From Clostridium sp. (GTDB taxonomy: Bacteria > Bacteroidota > Bacteroidia > Bacteroidales > Muribaculaceae): a stretch of DNA of 39,933 bases. Where the stretch lies: assembly GCA_023663805.1 (NCBI GenBank), contig JAMPGR010000010.1, forward strand, positions 1-39,933, read 5' to 3'. Below the pieces are notes generated by a model, which ran no database searches, was not told the origin of the DNA, and was given only the letters and a program-made list of their open reading frames with translations. Positions 25,651 to 32,907 of this stretch are shown here, one piece after another; within the stretch, counting starts at the first letter, position 1; the number at the start of each line of letters is the position of its first letter. A program made the translations under genes and the position numbers.

Positions 25651-25971
25651 ATGACTCAGGATGAACGACTCAGAATAGAGCAGGACGTTGTCAGGATGCT
25701 CAAGACGGTTTACGACCCCGAAGTTCCGGTCGATATTTATGAACTCGGTCTGATCTACAAAATCGACCTCAGCGACGACGGCGACCTAGCAATCGACATG
25801 ACCCTGACCGCCCCGAACTGCCCCGCCGCCGAATTCCTCGTCGAGGATGCCCGGATGAAACTCGAGAGCATCGAGGGGGTCCGGAACGTCGATATCCGGA
25901 TTGTCTTCGAGCCGGAGTGGAACAAGGATATGATGAGCGAAGAGGCCAAACTCGACCTCGGATTTCTCTAA
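25651..25971 (+). CDS. MIP18/DUF59-family Fe-S assembly factor
   Basis: A 106-residue cytoplasmic protein of the MIP18 family (SufT-like), which helps load Fe-S clusters onto target proteins. Family hallmarks: TVYDPEVPVDIYELGLIY at the N-terminal half and MTLTAPNCPAAE with the conserved cysteine. Starts 17 bases after lptD and ends 20 bases before lpxH. Its placement between two LPS genes is probably operonic convenience rather than a shared role. Confidence 0.88.
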   Translation: MTQDERLRIEQDVVRMLKTVYDPEVPVDIYELGLIYKIDLSDDGDLAIDMTLTAPNCPAAEFLVEDARMKLESIEGVRNVDIRIVFEPEWNKDMMSEEAKLDLGFL

Positions 25972-25991
25972 AAACCCCTCTGCCGACAATC

Positions 25992-26744
25992 ATGACCGAC
26001 CGGAAGACCCCGACCGCATATTTCATCAGCGACTGCCACCTCGGAGCCCGATATATCGACGACCGCCGCGCACACGAAAAGCGCGTCGTCGACTGGCTCG
26101 GACGGATAGCCGCCGACGCGACCGAACTCTATCTGCTCGGCGACATAATCGACTACTGGTTCGAATACCGCTATGTCGTTCCGCGCGGCTATACGCGGTT
26201 CTTCGGCGCCCTGGCGTCGCTGGCTGATTCCGGGGTAAAAGTAACGTGGCTGAAGGGAAACCACGATATCTGGCTCTTCGACTATCTTCGCGACGAGATC
26301 GGGCTCGAAGTCGCCGACGGAGTGATCGAACGGGAGATAGGCGGAGGCCGCTTCGTGATGGCCCACGGCGACGGAATCGGCTGCCAGTCGTGGTATTTCT
26401 CGGCTATGCGCTCGATGTTCCGCAACCGCTTCCTCCAGTGGCTCTACGCCGCGATCCATCCCCGCTGGACCGTCGGGCTGGCCCACGCCTGGTCATCCCA
26501 CAACCGCATGGCTGGCCACCCCGAGACCGCCGACAGCCTCGGCGAAAACGACCGTTACGTCACCTTCGCCCGCGACTGGACCCGCCGCAACGGACGCGCC
26601 GACTACTTCATCTTCGGCCACCGCCACATACTCGTCGACCAGCCCGGACCTGCAGGGTCGCGCATCGTCGTGCTCGGCGACGGATTCCGCCTGTTTAGTT
26701 ACGGACGTTATGCGTCGGGACGGTTCGAGACAGGGTATTACTGA
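25992..26744 (+). CDS. lpxH: UDP-2,3-diacylglucosamine diphosphatase (LpxH-type)
   Basis: A calcineurin-like phosphoesterase of 250 residues that hydrolyses UDP-2,3-diacylglucosamine to lipid X in lipid A synthesis. Metal-site motifs in order: DCH (14-16), LGDIID (49-54), KGNHD (88-92), AHGD (124-127) and a C-terminal FGHRH. The region SMFRNRFLQWLYAAIHPRWT is typical of the Bacteroidetes LpxH group. The start at 25992 is chosen because the upstream extension runs through the preceding gene. Together with lptD it makes this an envelope-biased operon. Confidence 0.88.
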   Translation: MTDRKTPTAYFISDCHLGARYIDDRRAHEKRVVDWLGRIAADATELYLLGDIIDYWFEYRYVVPRGYTRFFGALASLADSGVKVTWLKGNHDIWLFDYLRDEIGLEVADGVIEREIGGGRFVMAHGDGIGCQSWYFSAMRSMFRNRFLQWLYAAIHPRWTVGLAHAWSSHNRMAGHPETADSLGENDRYVTFARDWTRRNGRADYFIFGHRHILVDQPGPAGSRIVVLGDGFRLFSYGRYASGRFETGYY

Positions 26745-26893
26745 CTCCGCGATATCAAATTTTTATCGCCGATATCGAATTTAACAAATTTTCACAATTA
26801 GATGATTTTAGATCAGTGAAAGGTTAAAGGGTTGAAATATAGGTTTAAAAGCAAAAAGAAGGATGTTTGAGGCCGGGTACATGTCCAAAAAAC

Positions 26894-26922
26894 ATGTTGC
26901 ACAACATAGAAAAATATTTTTC
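26894..26922. promoter_or_regulatory. Two palindromes upstream of the 26941 promoter
   Basis: ATGTTG-CA-CAACAT (26894-26907) and the perfect 14-base palindrome GAAAAATATTTTTC (26909-26922) lie side by side where the -33 element should be. They could be operator sites. The rest of 26745-26893 is AT-rich and shows nothing I recognise beyond a repeated CGATATC-AATTT motif near 26749-26781. Confidence 0.35.
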
Positions 26923-26940
26923 CATGTCTCAAAACGGGCG

Positions 26941-26948
26941 TAATTTTG
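26941..26948 (+). promoter_or_regulatory. -7 box of a short transcription unit
   Basis: TAATTTTG followed by TAGCGC. The terminator at 27010-27036 lies only about 60 bases downstream. No TTTG at the -33 position; the palindromes at 26894-26922 occupy that area. Confidence 0.6.
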
Positions 26949-26952
26949 TAGC

Positions 26953-27036
26953 GCAAACCTAAAACAATCTTTTTTACCTTAGAAATTGTACCTATTGGAA
27001 ACTCATAGAAAGGAGCTAAGTGATTAGCTCCTTTTT
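26953..27036 (+). ncRNA. Candidate small RNA or attenuated leader
   Basis: Between the -7 box and the terminator lies about 84 bases with no start codon followed by a usable frame. The sequence holds a T6 run and two ACCT motifs (CTTTTTTACCTTAG and GTACCTATTGG) in a mostly unstructured 5' part, then the terminator stem. I see no -7 box between the terminator and the nucleotidyltransferase gene at 27115. The element may therefore be an independent small RNA, or the leader of that gene controlled by termination. It does not match any riboswitch I can recognise by eye. Confidence 0.45.
27010..27036 (+). terminator. Intrinsic terminator of the short unit
   Basis: Perfect 10-base arms AAGGAGCTAA (27010-27019) and TTAGCTCCTT (27024-27033) with a GTGA loop, running into TTTTT. 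Confidence 0.88.
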
Positions 27037-27114
27037 AGTAGTATGCCGACGGGACGATTTCATGGTTTTCGAGGGTTTGCGAAACGAACAATATGAAACT
27101 GCTCAATATAAGAT

Positions 27115-28572
27115 ATGACCTCTGAAGAGTACAGGGAGGTGACCGAGTTTCTCAGGGAAACAATCCAGGGCACACCCTATGAAGGACATCTCTACGCCGT
27201 CGGCGGGTGTTGTCGCGACTCGATAGCCGGTGATCCTATAAAAGATATAGACCTGGCAGTCAGTCTGCCCGACGGTGGTGTCAAATTCGCCCGATACCTC
27301 CAGAAACGCCGTCTGCTGTCGCAGCAGCCGGTCATTTTCCGCAAGTTCGGAACAGCGCGGATCGTTCTGAGGCGTTTCCCGAAGATCGAACTCGAGATTG
27401 TCCAGACCCGAAAAGCAAAATACACCGAGGAGACCGTTGGGAATCCGTCGCTCGCCTTCGGAACGGTCGAAGAGGACTGTATGAGACGCGACCTGACGAT
27501 GAACACCCTATTCTATGACATCACAAGAGAACAACTACTCGACCTGACGGGCCACGGGGTCGAAGACACCCTCGCCCGCCGCGTCCGCACACCCCTCCCC
27601 CCTGGGGAGACCTTCGCCGACGACCCCCTGAGGATCATGCGTGTCATCCGCTTCGCCGCGCGCTACGACGCCCGCGTCGACAAGGAAACCCTCGAGGCGA
27701 TGACCCGCCTCTGCCCGACGCTGGCGGAGACGAGTTTCGAACGGATCCGCAACGAATTCGAGCGGATTCTCTCCGGCCCGAACCTCGACCGGGGAATCGA
27801 CATGATGCTCGAGACCGGAGTTCTCAGGCATATCATTCCCGAACTGTTCCCCGACGGCGACACCCGCCGCTCGACCCTGTGCCAGGCTCTGGCAACACTT
27901 CGCGAACTCCCCGCCGGGGTTGATATGTCGCTTCGTCTCGCCGCTCTGCTCCAGGGGGTCGCCCCCGCCGGAGAAATACAGCGGGCCGTCAGGCAGATCC
28001 TCAGACGCCTGCGGTTCGAGTCGGCCGAGGTGCGCGACGTGATGCTTCTGGTCGGGAATCTCCGTCCGGGAAGTTTCGGTGCCGACGGATCGTGGAAGAT
28101 CAGGGAACGCCAGATACGCCGCCTCGAACTGACATGCCGCACAACGGCTGAGTTCGACCGTCTGACGACGCTGATGGAGGCTGTCGACCGCTCGGCTCGG
28201 CCTCGGCCGAAGGTCAATATCGGCGCCGAGGTGCGCCGGATGTCGGCCGAGATGAAAGCAGCCGGAAGATCGATGCTCGACTACCGGCTGCCGTTTTCAG
28301 ACAAAGAGATCAAGAAGATGAAGCGGCTGAAGGCCGACTCGGAGGTCGAGCAGTGCAAGGCCTACCTGCTCAGGATGCTCTGCGGCGATCCGGCGCTCAG
28401 CCGCGCCCGTATGGTTCAGTTGTTGAACGATTTCAAACCCTCCCTGAGCGGTTCTTCGACCCAGGCCGATTCGACCTCATACCAGTCGACCGGATCAAGG
28501 GACTCCTCGCCGCGCCCGTCTGCCAGAGCCACGCGCAAGCGTCGGAGCCACAGGCGCCAGCGGCGTCCGTAG
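27115..28572 (+). CDS. CCA-adding enzyme / poly(A) polymerase family protein without an HD motif
   Basis: A class II tRNA nucleotidyltransferase-like protein of 485 residues. The catalytic head is intact: YAVGGCCRDSIAGDPIKDIDLAV (metal-binding DxD) and the RRDLTMNTLFYD block. The helical neck follows (DPLRIMRVIRFAARYD, SFERIRNEFERIL). Where related enzymes read LLHDIGK, this one has LAALLQGVAP, so the HD phosphohydrolase site is lost and the following segment is short. The last ~52 codons (from about 434), rich in Ser, Arg and Pro, are antisense to the convergent GH89 gene and look overprinted. CCA addition to tRNA is the family role; poly(A) activity cannot be excluded. Confidence 0.8.
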   Translation: MTSEEYREVTEFLRETIQGTPYEGHLYAVGGCCRDSIAGDPIKDIDLAVSLPDGGVKFARYLQKRRLLSQQPVIFRKFGTARIVLRRFPKIELEIVQTRKAKYTEETVGNPSLAFGTVEEDCMRRDLTMNTLFYDITREQLLDLTGHGVEDTLARRVRTPLPPGETFADDPLRIMRVIRFAARYDARVDKETLEAMTRLCPTLAETSFERIRNEFERILSGPNLDRGIDMMLETGVLRHIIPELFPDGDTRRSTLCQALATLRELPAGVDMSLRLAALLQGVAPAGEIQRAVRQILRRLRFESAEVRDVMLLVGNLRPGSFGADGSWKIRERQIRRLELTCRTTAEFDRLTTLMEAVDRSARPRPKVNIGAEVRRMSAEMKAAGRSMLDYRLPFSDKEIKKMKRLKADSEVEQCKAYLLRMLCGDPALSRARMVQLLNDFKPSLSGSSTQADSTSYQSTGSRDSSPRPSARATRKRRSHRRQRRP

Positions 28573-30581
28573 AGACCGTCGGGGGAGAGCATCCCGTTCC
28601 ATTCGCGATTGCCGTAGTCGTGGAGACCGCCGCGGTCGGCGGCGGCGCGGTCGCCCCATGTCGAGATAAGCAGGCGCGCGTTCCATTCCATCAGGGGGAT
28701 ATCCTCCTCGGTCGGCGCGACTTCGCGGGCGCGGTCGAGCCATGTCGACAGGCGGAATTCGGGGCGCGTTGCCAGCAGGCTGTCCTGTCGCTCCATCAGC
28801 CGCAGGAACGCCGCGCTGTTGCGGTCGAACGCCGCGAGATTGCCGGCGCGGAAGGCCGCCGCAATCGAATCGTTGAGACGCCGGGCGCGTTCGGCGTTGG
28901 CCTGGCGCATGATGTCGACATAGTCATACTCGAAATTGTTGTTGCCCGCGCCGATTCCGGCGTTGCGGCAGAGGTCGAAGAGCGACGCCGCGAGGATGAC
29001 GTCGTCGGGATTGTAGTAGGGCTCGGATCCGGCCCAGGAGGATGCATCGCGGATGTCGAGCGCCGGGCGCGCACAGAAGACCGACTCGGTCGTGCCCTGC
29101 TGGCGTGTGTATGGCTTCGAATCGTAGATGCTGTGGGCCAGGAGTTTCCATGCCCGGTCGAGATCTCCGGGAATGCGGTCCATCGAATATCGAGCGCGGA
29201 TATACGACTCGAGCCATGTGTCGGCGTCGGGGACCGTGTCGAGCCAGGGGAGTTCGGTCATCATCTCATACATGACCGGGTTGTTCTCGATCCCCTCCAT
29301 CGTCAGGCCGACCCCGACCATCGTCTCGGCGAAGCGGCTGTCGCGGGCCTTCCTGAACGACTCGGGCAAAGACTGCATCTTCCCGTGGAGCCCGACGTTT
29401 CCGCCGTAGTTCAGGAGCATACACTGGATCCACTCATGGTCGCCGTAGCCGTCGGGGCGCCGTCGGGGCGAGAGCGTGTCGCCCCACTGCGGCATCGCCT
29501 CGGCCCAGAGGTCGAGGACGACCATATCGCCCGCCGGAGTCGCCTCGAGGATCTCGCGGCGCGGATTCTCCTGCCACCCCTGGATGACCCATTTCGCGTC
29601 GGGGTTTGCGCGTTTCATTGCGGCGTTGAGCCTGCGGGCACTCTCGGCCAGATCGACACCGCGCGAGTTACCCCCTTCGTGGAATGGATCGATCGCATAG
29701 AAGTCGGCCTTGCCGAAAAGGCGGGTCAGTTCGTCGTAGTAGATGTCGGCGATATGGGCGAAACTGCTGTCGGTCGGCTGGAGGAAAGCGGGGCGGACGA
29801 AGTCGCACCAGCGTCCCGGATCGGCTACATTGAGGCCGAGTTTTTCGGCCGAGTCGTGGGGGACCATTCCTGCATAACCGGGGAGGACGGGATGGATGTC
29901 GAGTTCGCGCATTCGGCGGATGTTCAGTTTCTGGAGTTCGGCGCGTTCGCGGTTCCATTTCTCGGTCGACGGACCGCCCCACCCCTCGAGATTGTTCATC
30001 AGCCACCAGGCCTGGAACGCCGGACCGGCGATGAACGCCTCGATCTCCTCGGGAGAATAGCCGAAACGCTCCATCACATTGTTCCACAACAGTTCGGCAC
30101 CGCCGAGCATCAGTGGGAGATTGACGCCGTGGAGTGCCATCCAGTCAATCTCCTGCTGCCATCGCTGACTGTCCCAGAAAGCCATCGAGTAGGAGTGGGT
30201 GCAGTAGTTCAGATAGTAGGTGTAGGGCATCGGATTGACATGCCTCTCGGGGGAGGAGGGGAGGGGGAGCCGCCCGGGGAGGGTGGCGGTCATGTTGTTC
30301 CAGCAGATCTGGTTTCCGGTATGGTGTTTCAGATACCATCCGAAACCGGTCGAGAGCGACAGGTTGTCGTTTGCGCGGATTCCGACGCGTCCGCCAGGAG
30401 CGGCATAGAGTTCGAAATATCGCGCCGAGTCGGGCAACTGGCAGACCGACAGTTCGAAGTCGGCGCTGCGTCCCGGAGCGATACGGTCGATCAGCGCGCG
30501 GACAGCGGCCGTGTCCGAGGCGGTAGCGGCGGATGCAGCGGCAATCAGCAGAGTTAGAAGAAAAAATCGAAAGATTCTCAT
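28416..30581 (-). CDS. Alpha-N-acetylglucosaminidase, GH89
   Basis: A 721-residue exported glycosidase removing alpha-linked GlcNAc, as found on heparan sulfate ends and gastric-type mucin. Signal peptide MRIFRFFLLTLLIAAASA. The catalytic pair aligns by eye with human NAGLU: E302 in AIDPFHEGGNS and E429 in GVGLTMEGIENNPVMYEMM. Other GH89 blocks: YYLNYCTHSYSMAFWD, DWMALHGVNLPL and the C-terminal WYEVESAWVEEP. The start at 30581 is chosen for the signal peptide. Its last 157 bases overlap the convergent nucleotidyltransferase gene; the GH89 reading there is the family-like one. Confidence 0.92.
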   Translation of the reverse strand: MRIFRFFLLTLLIAAASAATASDTAAVRALIDRIAPGRSADFELSVCQLPDSARYFELYAAPGGRVGIRANDNLSLSTGFGWYLKHHTGNQICWNNMTATLPGRLPLPSSPERHVNPMPYTYYLNYCTHSYSMAFWDSQRWQQEIDWMALHGVNLPLMLGGAELLWNNVMERFGYSPEEIEAFIAGPAFQAWWLMNNLEGWGGPSTEKWNRERAELQKLNIRRMRELDIHPVLPGYAGMVPHDSAEKLGLNVADPGRWCDFVRPAFLQPTDSSFAHIADIYYDELTRLFGKADFYAIDPFHEGGNSRGVDLAESARRLNAAMKRANPDAKWVIQGWQENPRREILEATPAGDMVVLDLWAEAMPQWGDTLSPRRRPDGYGDHEWIQCMLLNYGGNVGLHGKMQSLPESFRKARDSRFAETMVGVGLTMEGIENNPVMYEMMTELPWLDTVPDADTWLESYIRARYSMDRIPGDLDRAWKLLAHSIYDSKPYTRQQGTTESVFCARPALDIRDASSWAGSEPYYNPDDVILAASLFDLCRNAGIGAGNNNFEYDYVDIMRQANAERARRLNDSIAAAFRAGNLAAFDRNSAAFLRLMERQDSLLATRPEFRLSTWLDRAREVAPTEEDIPLMEWNARLLISTWGDRAAADRGGLHDYGNREWNGMLSPDGLYGRRWRLWLRRLRVALADGRGEESLDPVDWYEVESAWVEEPLREGLKSFNN

Positions 30582-30659
30582 GGTTGTTGTAATATCAGTA
30601 GAATATGGTCCGGCAAAGCGCGGGTTACATGACGAGTTGTTCGAGTCAACTCTCAAGTG

Positions 30660-30667
30660 CAAAATTA
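30660..30667 (-). promoter_or_regulatory. -7 box of the GH89 gene
   Basis: Minus-strand TAATTTTG, 78 bases upstream of the GH89 ATG at 30581, implying a leader of about 70 bases. No clear -33 element. Confidence 0.5.
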
Positions 30668-30717
30668 GACAATTTGTTTGAAAATCTAAAATTTTCCTTT
30701 CGCCAGTCGGTATCATG

Positions 30718-30936
30718 TGATACACGCGAATTTGCTCCGTTATACGTAATCATTCAAGGGATTCCGGCCCAGGGGAGGCCGTAGGGATAGTAGTGGGTCA
30801 TCTGGCCGTCGGCAACGACTGCAATCATTTATATGTAGCGGATAATGCATTGATAATCAGTGGGGAAGCGAACTATATGGGTGGTGTATATTCTGCAGGG
30901 GAACGTTATTCGGCCGGGGTGATTGATCGGTTTTAG
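30718..30936 (+). other. Open frame without ATG in a gene-free stretch
   Basis: Between the GH89 promoter and the tRNA-Arg promoter no firm gene is visible. One plus-strand frame stays open from about 30721 to TAG at 30934-30936. It reads plausibly from a GTG (VGHLAVGNDCNHLYVADN, later YSAGERYSAGVIDRF), but it has no ATG near its start, no promoter and no family match I know. It may be a gene fragment or chance. Confidence 0.2.
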
Positions 30937-30980
30937 AATCTGCGAAACTCTCATAAGACGCGGAACAAAAACCGGCGCCG

Positions 30981-31011
30981 TTTGTTGAACCAAAAAAAAT
31001 AACTAATTTTG
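30981..31011 (+). promoter_or_regulatory. Promoter of tRNA-Arg
   Basis: TTTG at 30981-30984 and TAATTTTG at 31004-31011, spacing 19. The mature tRNA begins 26 bases after the -7 box. Confidence 0.82.
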
Positions 31012-31037
31012 CAGTGCCAAACCAGAGGTGCGGTGCT

Positions 31038-31109
31038 GCCCCGGTAGTTCAACGGATAGAATAGAAGTTTCCTAAACTTTTGATAGCAGTTCGATTCTGC
31101 TCCGGGGTA
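31038..31109 (+). tRNA. tRNA-Arg (anticodon CCT)
   Basis: Acceptor arms GCCCCGG (31038-31044) and CCGGGGT (31102-31108), the first pair a G-U wobble, with A31109 as discriminator. The anticodon stem GAAGT/ACTTT closes the loop TTCCTAA, giving CCT, which reads AGG. The T loop is TTCGATT. CCA is not encoded. No terminator is visible before the GH130 gene 21 bases downstream. Confidence 0.93.
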
Positions 31110-31130
31110 CATTCTTTAGAAAACTCAGAT

Positions 31131-32135
31131 ATGGAGAAACTAAAAATTGAGGGCAAGGCACTTCGCGACATGCCCTGGCAGGAACGCCCCGCGGGCTCGA
31201 CAGCCGTTATGTGGCGCTACGATCAGAACCCTATCATACACCGCGACCAACTGTCGACATCGAACAGCATCTTCAACTCGGCCGTAGTTCCCTTCAAGAA
31301 AGGGAAATATAACTTCGCAGGCGTATTCCGCTGCGACGACACGAACCGCCGGATGAGAATCCACCGCGGCTTCTCTGTCGACGGAATCTCGTGGGATATC
31401 GACGAACGCGACCTCCCCCTGACAGGTGCAGACCCCGAAATCGCACATTGGGAATATGGCTATGATCCGCGAGTGACCGAAATCGACGGACGATTCTATG
31501 TGACATGGTGTAACGGTTACCACGGGCCGACAATCGGTGTAGCATGGACCGACGACTTCGAGACCTTCCATCAGCTCGAGAACGCCTTCCTCCCCTATAA
31601 CCGTAACGGCGTTATGTTCCCCCGGAAGATAAACGGCCGCTTCGCGATGTTGTCGCGACCGAGCGACACTGGCCACACCGCCTTCGGCGACATCTTCTAC
31701 AGCGAGTCACCCGATCTCGAATTCTGGGGACGTCACCGCCACGTCATGTCTCCGGCGAAGTTCGAGGAGAGCGCCTGGCAGTGTATGAAAGTCGGAGCGG
31801 GACCTGTTCCGATCGAGACCTCCGAGGGGTGGCTTCTGCTCTACCACGGAGTTCTCCGCTCCTGCAACGGATATGTCTATGCGTTCGGGTCGGCCCTGCT
31901 CGACAAGGATGAGCCCTGGAAGGTCATCGCCCGCAGCGCACCCTATCTGATTTCGCCGCGCGAAATCTACGAACTGACCGGTGACGTTCCGAACGTGACG
32001 TTCCCCTGCGCGACGCTCCATGACCCCGAGACCGGCCGTCTGGCGGTCTACTACGGCTGCGCCGACACGGTTACGGGTCTGGCCTTCGGCTACATCCCCG
32101 AGATCGTCGAGTGGACGAAGAAGAACAGTCTCTGA
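31131..32135 (+). CDS. GH130 beta-mannoside phosphorylase
   Basis: A 334-residue cytoplasmic glycoside phosphorylase (no signal peptide). GH130 enzymes split beta-mannosides with phosphate to mannose 1-phosphate. The five-blade propeller motifs are clear: [44 protein letters not shown] (catalytic Asp), [17 protein letters not shown] and [19 protein letters not shown]. From memory it is very like the Bacteroides beta-1,4-mannosyl-GlcNAc phosphorylase used on N-glycan core; that specificity is inferred. The start at 31131 is the first ATG after the tRNA. No separate promoter is visible, so it may share the tRNA-Arg transcript. Confidence 0.9.
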   Translation: MEKLKIEGKALRDMPWQERPAGSTAVMWRYDQNPIIHRDQLSTSNSIFNSAVVPFKKGKYNFAGVFRCDDTNRRMRIHRGFSVDGISWDIDERDLPLTGADPEIAHWEYGYDPRVTEIDGRFYVTWCNGYHGPTIGVAWTDDFETFHQLENAFLPYNRNGVMFPRKINGRFAMLSRPSDTGHTAFGDIFYSESPDLEFWGRHRHVMSPAKFEESAWQCMKVGAGPVPIETSEGWLLLYHGVLRSCNGYVYAFGSALLDKDEPWKVIARSAPYLISPREIYELTGDVPNVTFPCATLHDPETGRLAVYYGCADTVTGLAFGYIPEIVEWTKKNSL

Positions 32136-32161
32136 CAACCAGTTTGAAAAAAAATATGCGG

Positions 32162-32200
32162 AGCCGGAATAGAGAATTCCGGCTTCGTTTTATTTTTTTT
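32162..32200 (+). terminator. Intrinsic terminator of the GH130 gene
   Basis: Arms AGCCGGAAT (32162-32170) and ATTCCGGCT (32176-32184) are followed by TCGTTTTATTTTTTTT. Confidence 0.9.
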
Positions 32201-32203
32201 CGC

Positions 32204-32211
32204 TATATTTG
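32204..32211 (+). promoter_or_regulatory. -7 box of the zinc-ribbon membrane protein gene
   Basis: TATATTTG, immediately after the preceding terminator and only 4 bases before an ATG. The T-rich terminator tail occupies the spacer, and the -33 region falls inside the terminator stem (TTCCGGCTT), so no TTTG is present. Confidence 0.55.
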
Positions 32212-32215
32212 CCGG

Positions 32216-32857
32216 ATGGAATATATGTTGGTGTCATCGAGGGGTGTGGCCGAAAGGATCTGCCCGAAGTGTGGCCGGACCGGATGCTCCGACCTCAGTT
32301 TTGTCGTGGTTGACGATATGAGCCGTCCTTGCGATTTGGTTGGATACGAGGGGCGGGCCGTTCAGGTCGATCTCGGAATAGCGATGTGCGGTCAGTGTGC
32401 CGAGCGGATCCGGACGATGAGGACGCTCAGTTCGATCTTGTTCTGGATTCTGCTGATAGCGTCGTTAGGACTGATTGTATGGGGAGGTATGACGTTCGGA
32501 GATGAGAAGTGGGTGGTCTTGTTGATTGGTGTGGCCGGCATCTTATCGATATTTCTGTCGATGATGTTCTGCTCGTGGCTTCGGTCGACCGCAGGGGTCG
32601 TCGGGATTCGTGGCGAGATTGACGAAATCGTCGCGGCTCTTCGCGACGAAGATTGGTATGCGAATCCGGGGCTGGATGACTATGTCTGCTGTTCACCCTA
32701 TGACTCCCGGAAGTTCACCGAGTATATCGATCGTCTGTGCGATCGGTTCGGGTTGGTCGTGATCGACTGCGAGACAGGCCGACAGGTAGACTACAAAGGT
32801 GACCGCGACCGGTTCTATGCCGCCTCGACAACCGTCAGGGATCTCTCTCCCGACTGA
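32216..32857 (+). CDS. Unknown zinc-ribbon membrane protein
   Basis: A 213-residue protein with no family I recognise. The N-terminal domain has two cysteine pairs, CPKCGRTGC (about residues 16-24) and CGQC (about 58-61), suggesting a zinc ribbon. Two adjacent membrane helices follow (LSSILFWILLIASLGLIVWGG and WVVLLIGVAGILSIFLSMMF, about 70-120). A soluble C-terminal domain of ~90 residues contains YVCCSPYDSRKFTEYIDRLC. Zinc ribbon and C-terminal domain would lie on the same, probably cytoplasmic, face. ATG at 32216 or 32225; both are so close to the -7 box that the mRNA would be leaderless. Monocistronic. Confidence 0.72.
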   Translation: MEYMLVSSRGVAERICPKCGRTGCSDLSFVVVDDMSRPCDLVGYEGRAVQVDLGIAMCGQCAERIRTMRTLSSILFWILLIASLGLIVWGGMTFGDEKWVVLLIGVAGILSIFLSMMFCSWLRSTAGVVGIRGEIDEIVAALRDEDWYANPGLDDYVCCSPYDSRKFTEYIDRLCDRFGLVVIDCETGRQVDYKGDRDRFYAASTTVRDLSPD

Positions 32858-32907
32858 AAAATTTCCCCAAATAGATTAGGCCCGACGGGTCAGACAGGTC
32901 CGACGGG

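Noticed and set aside
28353..30557. A 734-codon open frame on the plus strand, antisense to the GH89 gene
   Set aside because: The GH89 reading has a signal peptide, catalytic residues and family blocks. The antisense frame lacks any family pattern and is explained by GC-biased codon use, which removes stops from the opposite strand.
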